64,000 nt of DNA, taken from Cryptomeria japonica. Taxonomy: Eukaryota; Streptophyta; Pinopsida; Cupressales; Cupressaceae. A model generated the notes under the pieces. It was not told the DNA's origin. It saw only the letters and a list, made by a program, of their open reading frames with translations, and did no database searches. This document shows, piece after piece, positions 34,981 through 46,634 of this stretch; within the stretch, counting starts at the first letter, position 1; each line of letters begins with the position of its first letter. The stretch lies in assembly GCF_030272615.1 (NCBI RefSeq), contig NC_081407.1, positions 265,670,574 through 265,734,573 of the forward strand. The letters are read 5' to 3'. A program made the translations under genes and the position numbers.

Positions 34981-35160
34981 TGTGAGCATCACCTAGATGC
35001 AATGAGTTCTAAGTGGACCACTCATTCTCATGAGAGATAGTTTCTTGTGAACCACTACTCGTGAAACATGGGTCAATGAGTTTGACTAAAAAACTACATA
35101 GTTGAACCCTGATAGCAATATCATAGTTTGACTTGTTGTGGAAAATACCTCCTACTTATG

Positions 35161-37140
35161 AATTTAGTTTTTTATTATGTCAAAATATTAAAGTTGCAAG
35201 ACATTTAATCACGGGTTCAGGTTTCTTTAGGTGCCAATCTATTCCATTTCAGCTATGTTTATGTTTTTGGATGGGATTTGAATTATTTATTTTTTGATGT
35301 CTAGTTGGTGGTCTAATCATATTAGCAACTTCAAATTGTTGTTCTTGTCCATTTAATAGATCACCAAAAATTTGGTTATAATTTTTATGAGTAGGTGATT
35401 ATAAATCATCCACTAGTGTTTGATGTGCATGTAAATAAGGTAACTGAATTAGGGCAGTTGTCAAAACAATTCTATTTTCAATAAAGAGTTTGTAAACAAC
35501 AAAGATTATGTTCCAAACCAACAAGATTGGCTAGCAACATATTAGACTGGCTTCAAGTCATCAGAACAATTGTTAGTTCCTGCTCGTAGGAAACTATAGC
35601 GGAGGCTATTTTTCTTAACACATTATTAATCTGAGCACGCCCAACCAATCAAACAATGTTTTGTTGTAAAATTTTCCCTATTTCCTTAGTTTTTTTCTGG
35701 TAAAGATGCATATTATTTATGTGAATTTGGTGCAGAAGAACCTAACACAAATGCACAAAAGGAGTCTATAAGAGGATAAAAATCAATTCATAAGGATATT
35801 CAATTACATTTTCATTTATAATTTCATTTCGAGTCAATATGAATCAATATCTAAGGCTAAAAGAGCCCATTGTAATAAGTTGTTCAAGTTGTCCTAATAA
35901 GCTCTTGAATTAGTCATTTGGTAAAATTTGTATAAAATAACCTTTGAGGGGTAAAATGGTAACAAAAATACATTATTATTCCATCCTAATATGTTTTGAA
36001 GGTTCTTTTGAAAGTTTAAAGTCATTTGAGTCAAAAGTTGTAAAATGCAACTTTTCAAAAGTTGTAAAAAGACCAAAATGGGAAGTTGTATGGTCATAAG
36101 AGGGAGTTGGATAGTTGTAACTTCCATGTGAAGATGAAAAGGCTATAAAACCTCTGTAATGGTCATTCATAAAAGTGTGTAAAAATTGGAGAAGGAATTG
36201 AAAAGCATTGGAAATATTTTGGTATCATATTTTCATTGTTTTCAATCTCTTGTTTTGTGGTCTTGAAAGTTTTCCTCTTGTTTCCAAGCTTGGTACGACC
36301 ATGTACAACCTAGAAATAAGTGTATTTCTACAATTATAGTGTAGTATATTGAATCATATTTTCATTTATTTTGGTTTGAGTTGATTTCACTCAGTTTTGA
36401 GAAAGTTATGAGTGTTTTGGTGAAAACCGTTTAGAACTACCCAAAAACCCTGATTCACGGCGGCCAGTTTTGGAAAAATCATCATAACTTTTGATTTAAC
36501 CGTTGGATCTTTCTATAAATTGGATAATAATTCTATAACTATCATTTATAGAATCGGACCGGAGGGACTGTTTGGATATTTAATATTTTAAGAGTTATTA
36601 ATGACTATGCATGATTGTAATTTCATGACCAGAATAGAGTAAATTTCATAGTTTGGGAAAATTCTTGGTTTTCATTTGCAAGAAATGAATAGATGAAGGG
36701 TTTAAATGATTCATATTTAATGCATGATAAATGGATCTACAATCATGATGGATTGATATCTATGGAGAAGATTTGATAATGGTTATTTGATTGATGATTT
36801 TGTGGGGAAATATATGACAATGCCTCTAACATGTTGGAAGATTTGTGTTAATAATTGAACTTCACGAATGATTTGAGGTTATTGGTTGGATTTTCATGAT
36901 GCTTTGCATCAGAATTATTATGCTCGAGATTTTTGGCATGTTGAATATTTGGACGGTTTGCAGTGGTTTAGGCAGTTCTAAATGAGAGAGAACACACCTC
37001 TCCAGAGGCAGGTGCAGGGTCATCAAAGTAGAGTCCTTGACGTTGGTTTGAAATAGATGGCCATCAGGGAAAAAATTATAGAGGTCAGATATACAAAAAA
37101 CATACATCTTCAGAGCTAGGACTGTCAAAGAAGGGTTCCC
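35161..37140. other. non-coding DNA, LTR-like in parts
   Basis: No gene was recognised. Around 36145-36600 there is a TATAAAA word followed by a stretch including AACCGTTGGATC, wording often seen in plant LTRs. No second copy or boundaries are visible, so it is left unassigned. Confidence 0.4.
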
Positions 37141-40100
37141 GACGATAGCTTGGCAAAGGTCAGATCTAGGGAATGTTGTCGAATGCAGGATGCAAATAAA
37201 AGAATGCATTGGTCTGCATGCTGGACACTTGCGGGTTGTCCTGCGGGGCATCGATCTATGCAGTGCTTCTTATTAAATAAGCATAAAGATAATAAACAAT
37301 GCAAAAACCATTGTTTGGATTTGTGCTTCCAATTGTTTCATGGCTTTGCTGTAAGTTTGGCTTTTCTATAGCTTTTAGTTGTACTCGTGCAATTTTTTGT
37401 GTGTATTGTTTGTTTGTTTATTCATTTCATTGTCCCATACACCAAAAGCTAGGTTTAATATAATATAAAACCCTAATTTAACAACTAGGCATTCAAGATC
37501 TCTACAGGTGGAAAATTATTGTCTGGGAAAACAAACCCATCGCATCGGGTTTCATACGTTTGCAACCAGTCATATAGATAACATCTAATAGTCACTCAAC
37601 AGTGCTTTTACTTTCATGCATTGTATTTTTAGGGTTTTGTGTTTTGGCTGGGATAGGCTTTGAACGTGGGTGTTCCCTCTGAGTGTTTAGTTTAAGGATA
37701 TTCTTAGTTTCGAGGGCAGTTGTGAACACTATTTCTATTAATTATAATAGCTCTCTTCTTTTGCTAGTGAATTTAATGATGCACTTAAAGCAATGGGAAA
37801 TATGATGTAAAAAGTTTAGGATTTTAATATATACAGTTCATAATTAGTATTTCCATTCCACGAATCCTAACACACTTATATCGGTATAAATGGGATATTG
37901 ATAGAATTGAATTATTGTTCCTTTAAGTTTTAGTGCTTCAATCATGATTGTAGACATATCAAGAAGTTGAGAAGTGAATGAGTGAAAAAACACAAAAAGA
38001 GAGATAAATACGAGGAATTATCATGGATAAAGCTATTCTGGATAAAATATTAACAAGTTTGGGGCTGTCCATTATTATCTCAATCAAATCAACAAGAATT
38101 AGAAACATATTGAATTTAGTCAAGTGAATTTATCTTTTCTGGATAAATCTGTGTAATTTACGACTATTTCCTACTGGTACTTACTAAACAAATTTGTTAA
38201 CTGATGAATTTCTTTGCAAGAGGGATATGCCTAGGTGAGGAATTTCCACTTATTAAGTTATTCTTATTTTGTTGTTGATACTCTAGGTGTCAGGACTGTC
38301 ACAAAATCTTTATTTGCATCTGTATTGTCTGTTCAATCCTCTGTATATTATTTATATCTAGTTTTCTTGCCTTTAACGCATGAATGAAACATGTCTTGAG
38401 CTCTTCTTGGTCATACAAACCATGAGCGGGTTGTTTGCTTGAGCAAACTGAAGTTTACAATGAACGATCACAATCCAATCACAACTTGCCAATAGGGAGG
38501 CTGCAGGGCATCAATTTGTGCAATATTGGTAATTGTTTGGTGGATCTATGCTTTAGGTTTGTCTTTTCCCTACATCTCATTGCTATACTCATGCTAGGTT
38601 ATTATCTTATTTTTGTTTTCAACAGTTCGTACCTCTACCTTCTCTTTGAATGGTTTTGCAATATAGAACAAAGCAAGTGGGGTTTGTATTGGGGTATGGC
38701 CAATTTAGGCCTTTCCCAATAACATGTACTGGTTAAGGGCTACATGATTGCCCTGTATTCTATATGCTGCCTTCTTTTAAACCCATGTTAGATTTAGACC
38801 ATTACTACCATGATGTTGCAGATCACAACATTCTTTGTAGATTGCTCTTTGCATTGCCATTGTGATTATTATGCGTACTGTTTTTGAGAATTCAACATAA
38901 AAGAATCAATTTCCTCTACACTTAGAAATGCGTGCCTCAACCCCATAATCAGTACACCAGGAAATAACCATAGCGCTGAGAGGAAAAATCCTCTGGTGTT
39001 TTTATGGCTGTGTAGGTGCGAATCCTACTAAAATTAATGTTGATTAGCAGTATGACAATTGCAAAAATCTCTATCAGTCAAAATACTCAACTCCGAAATC
39101 TGATATGATATGATTCTTAGAATACCCTCCAATGCAAAAAGAACCAATTGTTACAAAGAATCTAAATTATTTATGGATTGTTATAATTTTGAAACCCTCA
39201 TTCAGCCAAACATGATAGATTATGCAGGTAGATTTAGCTCCTACCAAATTCAAACAGTGCCAATTGGGCAAGCTTGGTAGCTATTGAACATGTATAACAT
39301 AACAGATTGAGAAGCTGCAACCGCTCATAATGGAAGTGGAAGTGGTCCAATGCTTAAATGGTTTGTTGATTGGAGATCTTTGCAACTATTAGATAACCTT
39401 GTGCAAGTATAAGCATTGGTGCTTAGCCTTTTGCAAGCATTTCTGAGCAAAGCACTTAGTAATTTAGTTTGATTTCAGTCATAAAGTTTCCTATCTATTT
39501 GCCAAGTTACAAGATTTTGGTGTACCAAGCTATTTAAAATTCAAAATATGGATTTATGTTTTAAATCGGAGTTCACAGATTTTGAACTAATTAATTGAGT
39601 TATATCGGATTAAGCTATTTTGATATTTGCATTTGGTTGTTAATGTTTGTTTTCCAAGTTGCAACATCAATTATCTGTTTTGGCACTGATTTTGTTGTAG
39701 ATAGCAACCAAAATTAACAAAGGAAGGTATGTTTGTTGCCTTTCACTTTGTCCTTTTTCTTTCTCTTTTGTCACTCTTCTATGGAATCTTTACCCTGTTT
39801 TTCGTTTTTGGTCTGTTTTAGCAATTTGTATGAATTGTTGATAAAATTGAAGTTGGAGATTTTGTCTCCCTAGTTGTATATTCTTTAAAATTGAAGATGT
39901 TTATCTGAGAAAATTCAGTTGAAGCAAAGTGTTTACATCATGTTATTGTAGCGTATTTCTATGCTCTGTCCATTTTAGTTCCAACATTCTGACGCCTTTG
40001 TATTGTACACTATGTACTTCAGTTCCTATGAGATTTAAATTCTCTGTGGACTATTTTAAGCTAATCTTCATGTTGTTAATTTTGCAGGGTTTTGAATACA

Positions 40101-40195
40101 AAAGCTTTGAACAGCCAGGAAGCTCACAGAAAAGCCCCAAATAGCCAAAAATTTTACTAATTCAAAAAAACCAAATTTTACATATATTTGTCAAG
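37141..40195. other. T-rich non-coding DNA, nothing firmly recognised
   Basis: It resembles intron or old transposon sequence. Short frames with weak resemblance to one another occur near 37230-37300 and 38490-38570 (both contain a GGGCATC ... TGCA word). No exon with a splice-supported frame could be assembled. Confidence 0.4.
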
Positions 40196-40270
40196 GGTTT
40201 CAGGTCCCTTCAAAAGCTATTATATGAGGTTTCGGGTACCCTCAAAACCTATTTATCCTAATAAAAAATA
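40196..40270 (+). mobile_element. LINE-like 3' tail
   Basis: GGGTACCCTCAAAACC...CCTAATAAAAAATAT closely resembles the tail at 49730-49795 (GGGGCCCCTTTCAAAACC...CCTTAATAAAAAATAT). Both lie just beyond the 3' ends of the two thaumatin-like genes. Confidence 0.45.
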
Positions 40271-40549
40271 TATTTGATCATATTTATTAATTAATTGAAA
40301 GTAAAAAATAATTTAAAAATATGATAAATCAATTAAAAATATCATTGCAATGTGGCTGTACTTCACAACACTTATGTAGTCAGCAAAAAGATGGCAAACA
40401 TCCATTCAAACATCGAATACCCATTATACTGATTTTTTCAAAACGATCAAAGCTGCATTCTGAAATCTACATAGACAATAAGTTAAACAGACACTGTCCC
40501 TTATGCTTGTAATCAAGAGAAAATGGATACAGAGCAATATACACTCCTA

Positions 40550-40555
40550 TTTATT
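40550..40555 (-). terminator. poly(A) signal of TLP1
   Basis: AATAAA on the minus strand, about 70 nt after the TLP1 stop. The matching region of TLP2 (near 50515) has only the variant CATAAA. Confidence 0.6.
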
Positions 40556-40621
40556 CTGCTAAGAACTTACTATTATTGCTTGACACAGATACGCACACTC
40601 ACGCACACACACATATAAAAC

Positions 40622-42003
40622 CTATTCGACTGCATAAAGACTTCCACTTGAAGTTGAGGTAGAATTAGACTGTGAATCACCATTACCGCAGAAAATAATT
40701 TTGTAGTCGCTGCCGCCTGGGCAAGTAAAGGTGCTGGTGGGATCATCCTTGGCATAGCTGTAGGCCAACGGGCATTCTCGCTTGAAAAATTGAGAGTAGC
40801 CGGTAGGAGGGCAGTTATCGAGGAAGGATCCCGTACAGCAGTATGCTGGAGTGTTGAATGCAGCACACGCACTTCTGCACCCATCGACGACCTTTAACTC
40901 TCCGGGGCACTTTGAATTTATGTCGCTATTGCAGGCGATTCTCTTGCAGTTTGTGTTGGAAAGAACGACAGTCATGCGGAGGTTGAATCCATCGACGAGA
41001 GAGATGTCGTAGAAGTCCAGGTTCTGGTATTGATTGAGAGCGTACTCTAAAAGCGTTGAGGGAACGCCTCCAGATCCCTGGCAGTTGAGTAATCCCCCGC
41101 AGTCGCCAGTGTTGCATCTGCCTCGACCGTTCCCATCGAAGGAGCAGCCGGTGCGACCCCAAAATCTTCCCCGTGCCCCGCCCGGCACATTTACCCGCCA
41201 TGACTGTCCCCTCTTTAGCTCTATCCCTCCCCCGAATGGAGTCCCTGCCGCCCACACTGTGTAAGGGCACTGGTTTTCTATGTCGAAGTTCACACCTTCC
41301 ACTCCTACACATCAAAATAATGAAAATTGTTAAAGTGGGTCTTGCTCAAATTGAATGGCTCAAAAGAGTAGGGTCAATAATTCTATTGTGTCCATATTAT
41401 CTATGATTCATAATTAAGATATTAGAGAGCTCAATTTTTCGGATCATACTTTATGATTTATAATATAAAACAATAATGTATAATCATACAATTGTGTTCT
41501 TAAGCTTTTGATCCATCAAGAAGTGTGATGTGATTTGAAATATTGATACAAGTATACTTCCACAAGAAACGGCTTAAACCCCCCACACACTAAGCTTACA
41601 TTTCTAGACTTAAAAGTGTTAAAACACTCAGAGTTGACTGACATTTTCTAGGCTTAATATATTGCTTAAGGTGTGTGGTCACACTAAGAATACACTTCTA
41701 GACTTAAAAATGTTAAACACTGAAAATTGACTAACATTCTCTAAACTTAATATGTTGCTTAGTGTATGATTAAAGACTGACCCACACAATGACATCTTTA
41801 AACTTTCTAACATCCTAAATCAACTTAATACTAAAATACTCACACAATCAAATCTAACCTAAAAAAAAACTATAAATAAATATATTAATTGTTAAGTGCA
41901 AAGGTTTTGGCACTATATATTTTGGGTTGAGTTGCATACCTGCGTGGAGTAGAAGTGATACCGCCATTACTGTCAGCAAAACCCACAATATTGCCCGCGC
42001 CAT
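40622..42003 (-). CDS. thaumatin-like protein (PR-5 family), TLP1
   Basis: Two exons on the minus strand. Exon 1 is 42003-41940 (ATG, 21 codons plus one base) and exon 2 is 41304-40622, joined by a phase-1 GT...AG intron of 635 bp. The 248-residue precursor starts with a hydrophobic signal peptide ([10 protein letters not shown]...), so it should enter the secretory pathway. The mature part begins [16 protein letters not shown] and has all 16 cysteines of the large thaumatin-like class (eight disulfides). The thaumatin signature [16 protein letters not shown] is present, as are acidic-cleft residues in SWR, LEYAL and FYDISLVDG. After the last cysteine is an unusual Ser/Thr-rich tail of about 20 residues with an N-glycosylation sequon (NST). 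Family roles are antifungal defence or beta-glucan binding, and conifer members are pollen allergens; the role here is inferred only from family. Confidence 0.93.
41590..41815 (-). repeat. tandem duplication in the TLP1 intron
   Basis: Two copies of a roughly 110-bp unit share TTCTAGACTTAAAA, GTTAAA and TTAATAT.TTGCTTA words. The TLP2 intron has no such repeat, which accounts for most of the length difference (635 versus 402 bp). Confidence 0.7.
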
Positions 42004-42067
42004 TTCAACTGCAAACTGTTGTGATATGGAAAATATCTGTGGTGTCGATAAGTATGAAGGCAGGGAC

Positions 42068-42075
42068 TATATATA
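42068..42075 (-). promoter_or_regulatory. TATA box of TLP1
   Basis: TATATATA lies 65 bp upstream of the TLP1 ATG, predicting a short leader of roughly 35 nt. TLP2 has its box at the same distance. Confidence 0.7.
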
Positions 42076-42305
42076 CAAATTTACGATGGTTGGAAAAAGA
42101 CACACGCAAGTCAGAGCCGCCTTAGAACATATACAGTGAGGCGGCTGGCAGTGGGTCTACGTAGTGTCTATCCATCCACAGATAAGAATGCACATATTTG
42201 ACCTTATTTAATAATGGATTAAAAATTCAAATATGACGGATTTTTTAATTTTCAATTAGAAAATAAGTACCGTCGAACGTGCATCGTGATGATTTCCGGA
42301 AACAA

Positions 42306-42380
42306 TGGCTTTACTTTTGGGATATTTTTTCGCCTTTGCTTTTGAGATATTTTACTGCCTTTACTTTTGGGATATTTTTT
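42306..42380 (-). repeat. promoter minisatellite of TLP1, three copies
   Basis: The plus-strand word CTTTACTTTTGGGATATTTT occurs three times with small changes, about 0.3 kb upstream of the TLP1 ATG. The matching place upstream of TLP2 (about 52010-52030) has one copy. Confidence 0.7.
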
Positions 42381-43191
42381 TTTGCCCCCTTCGAATCATT
42401 TCATATAGTAAACCACCGGCGTGCACGTCACTGTCGTGAAATGATCGTTTCGCCAGCGATGTTTGATTATGTGACGCCCAGAGGGCCTTCACCTTATGAG
42501 GTGGATACCTATGATACTAATTGAATTCAATGCATTCATTGCCTAAAGTTAAGTACTCAAACAGAATATTGCTACTCAAATATATTTGGGTACTTGACAT
42601 AAGAAAAGTTGGGATTACAGTAACAGGATAAGAACAAGGAAATTTGTGGGTCGTCTTCTTCTGCATACGTGATCCTGATGAAAAAATATTATTTTACTTA
42701 ATTAGAGACAAAGATAAATAGAAACATGTAATATCTTCTTCTTTCTTTCTTTTTTTTTTTTTAATTTTGATTAAACTTTTGAAGGAAAAATAGCATTTTA
42801 CTTAATTAGAGACAAAGATAAATAGAAACATGTAATATCATAATTTTTAATGTCATTTTGTTGGAGTTTAGTTTTTTCAAGATGTAGTTGTAAATCCAAG
42901 TAAGTTTTTATATGTATTGAGATTAATTGTATAGACTTTAATAAATTTTATATTCAAACACGTTGATTATATTTCATAAGAAATCCTTCTAAATTTGGAG
43001 TATATGATGTTGAGTGAGCCATAAATTTTTGGTATGTTATTCAATGGAAATTGTAGATTTTAATAAATACTCTGATATGCAATTAAGGGGAATCGTTGTT
43101 AGGAAAAACACTATGTTGTGCATTTGAGGGAAATATATGATAATTGCAGATAAAATATACATCTTTTGTGGGATTATACTCAAGGCATCGA
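42381..43191. other. non-coding DNA between TLP1 promoter and element B
   Basis: It includes a direct duplication of about 45 bp (TTTACTTAATTAGAGACAAA at about 42695 and 42796, 102 bp apart) separated by a pyrimidine tract. No gene was found. Confidence 0.55.
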
Positions 43192-44588
43192 TTAGAGTAA
43201 TAACTTCTTGCCATCCCTCCTTCGACCTCATCTATTTCCATGTCATGCAATGTTTTTAGGGAACAAATCAAGGGAAGATTTGTAAAGTACTATCATTAAT
43301 GGCCATTAAGCAATCGAGATATGAAAAAGGGTGGCGACATGTGTTACTTCATTTGATGCTGTCATTTTTTGTAGAAAACATAGCTAAAGGAGGAAATTGT
43401 CACCATTTTTGCATGTATCAGAATGGTCTTGCCTCATGGCGGTGAACTGCCATTTCATAACCTAGATTTGAATTGGCCAGAGAAAGAGAATGAGGATATA
43501 GTCCGATAGTTACTGTCTTGTGCATGGAAAGTACAAATTGATTTCAGTGCATATAGGAGGGACGCCACCATATTAGATAAGATTTTAGAGCAAGCTGAAA
43601 ACCATGAACAATGTCTACAAGATGAGCTAGTGGTAGGAAGAAAACTGAACAATTAACTTTGATGGAATGGTGCTCCAAGCTAGAAAAGGTCTTGTAATGT
43701 AGCTTGATGTCAACCTAGTGTAGGGACAAATTCTTTTGAACTTGTTTGACTTTTTTTGAGATACTATTTTTGATTGGGGAGAATTCGAAGATATCCTATT
43801 GATGCCAGTCGAAGAAGAAGATAAGGAAAATGAGATTGATAGATGAATTGCGGAGCAGAACCCTATACTTAATGATGGAGCCTAAGCCTGGTGATCTTAT
43901 AGCCTTCTCTGTTGTGAAGCGGTTTATATTTTGTTGTTTCTTTATAGAATTTTTGTTTTGAAACGGTCATGTTCAAGATCGTTATCTTAGGTAACCGTTT
44001 CTTGGAAACAAAAAAGATAGGAGGATAACAACTATAAATAGCTAGATTAGTTAATTTCAGAGGATCTTTTGGGAAAAATTTGTTTTATTCATTAGGAACA
44101 AACTTTTATGCATGTGATTATCTCCTATTTTAATATAGAAGAACTACTGGTGGCCTTCATATATTCGTAATCTTTGAAATACAGTGTGTGAATTCTTTTC
44201 TATTCTTTGAAATGGATGTCAGTTGGTGAATTTATATTGAAGTGGTGGATGATTTGAAATTTTATTTAGTGTGGACTATTAACTGTGAAGGGTGTTTCAT
44301 AGTGGCTTTGTATTTGAAAATATGAAAAATCTTAAAAATAGTAGTTAATATTGTGAATGCCTTTACAAATATTTCTGGTTAAAAGCTCTTTCCTTATTTT
44401 CTTTCTGGTTAAAAGCATACGAGTTGTTTACTTATTCATTGAAAATCATTAGAAGTTAGCTGCCACCTTGTAAAATAGGTAGAGAATCAGTTAGTTAGTA
44501 GTTTGTTAGACTGGTTAACCCATGGTTACATTTGTCATCTTCGTGGGCATGAGAATATAGAGTTAGGTGACAAATCTATTAACCAACA
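43192..44588 (+). repeat. 5' LTR of element B, with coding-like stretch
   Basis: About 1.4 kb. A frame from its start reads TSCHPSFDLIYFHVMQCF, a TAG, then about 50 open codons, and shifts to another frame with LPHGGELPFHNLDLNWPEK and about 50 more codons. The same peptide text, including the first TAG, is present in the 3' copy. The family is not recognised. Confidence 0.7.
44033..44040 (+). promoter_or_regulatory. TATA box of LTR B
   Basis: TATAAATA follows AGGAGGATAACAAC. The same box is in the 3' copy near 47483. Confidence 0.55.
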
Positions 44589-44594
44589 GATTTT

Positions 44595-44611
44595 TGGTGA
44601 CTCTGCTGGGG
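44595..44611 (+). other. tRNA-Arg primer-binding site of element B
   Basis: TGGTGACTCTGCTGGGG is the element A site with two transitions (C to T), and it stands at the same distance from the LTR end. Confidence 0.75.
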
Positions 44612-44839
44612 AAATTTTTAAAATTAGTGTGCTCTAAGAAACACTTTAAACATCTTTTGATGAGAAGGCTGGCGACTTTGTTTGCACTAATTCAGAGAAG
44701 GGTTTTTAGTTTAATACATGGTCAACACTTGAAAAGAAGGAAGGGTTTTTGAAATGGTATCATGTGAAATGTCCACGTCATGGGACCGACAAGGGCAACC
44801 CCATAGAAAAGTACACCTGAGGGAAAGTGTAAAGTAAAT

Positions 44840-45648
44840 CATGAAGAACTATTATCAGATATCTTTGAAGAGGAAGAGACATCTAAAGAGTTTAAAAGGG
44901 CTTATGTTTTGAGTTGGCTCTTTTAGGGTTTTGAGAGTGACTTTTGATATGGTGTAGTTGACAATAAAGGTCACATCACTGAGATTGAAGTGGAAAGGTT
45001 CATAACAATTTTTGGTGGGATTGAAAAGAAGGAGAAAATACTTTAAGCCACTCTCCTAGATGGGCTCCTACATGCAAGAGATGATGAAATCTTCCCAAGG
45101 TTTGATCCTATGCTTTTAGAATGTGACAATCAGATGTCATCATGTACAACTTGCATGAATCATGTTTTGACTATGGGTAGGTCAGGAAAGGATTCTCCAT
45201 CTAAAGTTCCTTCTATCGACTTAGTCATCTCTATGCGGGATGAGGCATTCAAAGAAGATTTCCCTTCTCTTTCTAGAGATAAATCCCCTACACAAGGGAT
45301 GGAGATTAATGAAACCCTTCGAATCCCCTCTATTACCATACAAAATCCTTTAAGGATGCCCAGACAAGAGATAACCCTCTTTTTGAAGTAATAAGCCCTT
45401 GGCCGATAAAACAACTACCTTTCCTCCATATTTTTGGTGAGCCTGAGAAAGGTGTCCTTGACGATATCTCTGATGATGATGAATATCGTTCCTTATGCTA
45501 TCGTACAGAGATGGGAAGTAGAGTTGTTTATTTCCCGAGTCTTAAACTCAAGACCCTTGCTGATGATCATTTGTCTATTAATGAAAGAATGGATAAACCC
45601 TCAATTGTTGAATGTTTTGAGTTGTCATCATGTGAAGTCTACGTATAG
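44840..45648 (+). pseudogene. gag-position ORF of element B, acidic, degenerate
   Basis: Coding-like text runs with several stops and at least one frame change from HEELLSDIFEEEE through 45110-45391 (SIDLVISMRDEAFKEDFPSL) to FGEPEKGVLDDISDDDEYRS and a TAG at 45646-45648. It is acidic and Ser/Asp-rich like the ORF of element A, but I see no clear residue-level alignment. No catalytic or zinc-finger motif is visible. Confidence 0.4.
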
Positions 45649-46130
45649 GGCCATGATAGCTATGTTGATATCTTTAAATCAAGTTGAGAGATAGTATGAT
45701 CGGAAATAGGATGCATTTGTTAAATATTCTGAGAAGATTTATTGTCAGTTATCTCAAGTAAGTCGAAAATAAGTTAAAGGTCTAGTTTTAGAAGCCTATC
45801 ATGAAGAATGGTTGTTTGGGCATAAATACATCCACCAAATTTTGTCCGTAATTGGAAGCCTTGTCTGTGAATCGTCATCCGACATAGTTCATCTCATGTC
45901 ATGTCATGCACCCCAAACCCCCTTTTCCACAGGTATATATCTCAACCCATAAATGGTTTTGCTTGAATAATATTGTCCTCCTTCATTATAAGGCCCTTAT
46001 GACCCGATACATATTTAAGCTCTTTTTGGTTTGCTGTCGGTGCAATTTGTTTCTCTTTCCATTTTTGGCTTGTTAGTCTTGTGTTTTGCCTAGTTGCCCT
46101 TTCCTTCTATTACTCCTTACTTTGTTGCCC

Positions 46131-46190
46131 AATTTTACATGCACTGGTCCAAGTCTTGGAAGTTCTCTGCATCCTGCTAGATCTATTTCC
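46131..46190 (+). other. degenerate tRNA-Arg-like word in element B
   Basis: TTGTTGCCCAAT...GCACTGGTC repeats the D-arm/anticodon-arm wording found before the 3' LTR of element A. Similar upstream text (GGCTTGTTAGT) suggests shared ancestry. Here it lies about 0.5 kb before the 3' repeat. Confidence 0.4.
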
Positions 46191-46634
46191 CATTCGAAGC
46201 CTACATGTTACCTATAAAAATTTTAAACTTTGATAAGCCACTTCCTTCTGCTATTTCTCTCATTCACTCTTGTCGCAACCTTTTTGAATTTTTTAACTTA
46301 TGTCATGAGATTCTTAACTTTTAGAACTACTCGATCATCCGACCAATGTAGGGAAGTTTGCATAAGATTGACACCTTTGGGAAGTCGAACTTGCGGTTGA
46401 TTTCGAAAGGAGTTTGATGATTGCGAAGTTGCCTAATCTCTCAACTTTTCGAGATTTGCGTTGTAGTGAATGTCCAAATCTCTCAAGAATTTAATGGAGA
46501 CCACTGGTTCTAAGTAAGGATATTTGGTGAGGTAATTTTCAAGTGGTTTCATTACCTTGGGATGGCAGAACGAGTGATGGTACAGATAGTTCTTGCTTGG
46601 GCACCGCTAGAATTAAATGAGACTGTCAGATTAA

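Larger units (their letters stand above)
33933..35160 (+). repeat. tandem array of 364-bp units carrying 5S-rRNA-like segments
   Basis: Units begin TGAACCA at 33933, 34297, 34684 and 35048. The spacings are 364, 387 and 364 bp; the middle unit has two short internal duplications that explain its extra 23 bp. The fourth unit is partial (about 110 bp). Each full unit holds one 5S-like segment in plus orientation. The array begins right after the broken LTR of element A. Confidence 0.88.

Noticed and set aside
33933-35160. functional 5S rRNA genes
   Set aside because: The 5' third of 5S is replaced in all three copies and the remaining parts have several substitutions.
37141-38722. exons of a host gene
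   Set aside because: Short open pieces and T-rich intron-like sequence exist, but no consistent frame with splice sites could be joined.
38940-39030. tRNA-like T arm (GTAGGTGCGAATCCTAC)
   Set aside because: A single T-arm-like hairpin. I could not assemble acceptor, D and anticodon arms around it.
40573-41315. other frames over TLP1 (103, 129, 76 and 77 residues) and the equivalents over TLP2
   Set aside because: Shadows of the GC-richer thaumatin-like exons in other frames.
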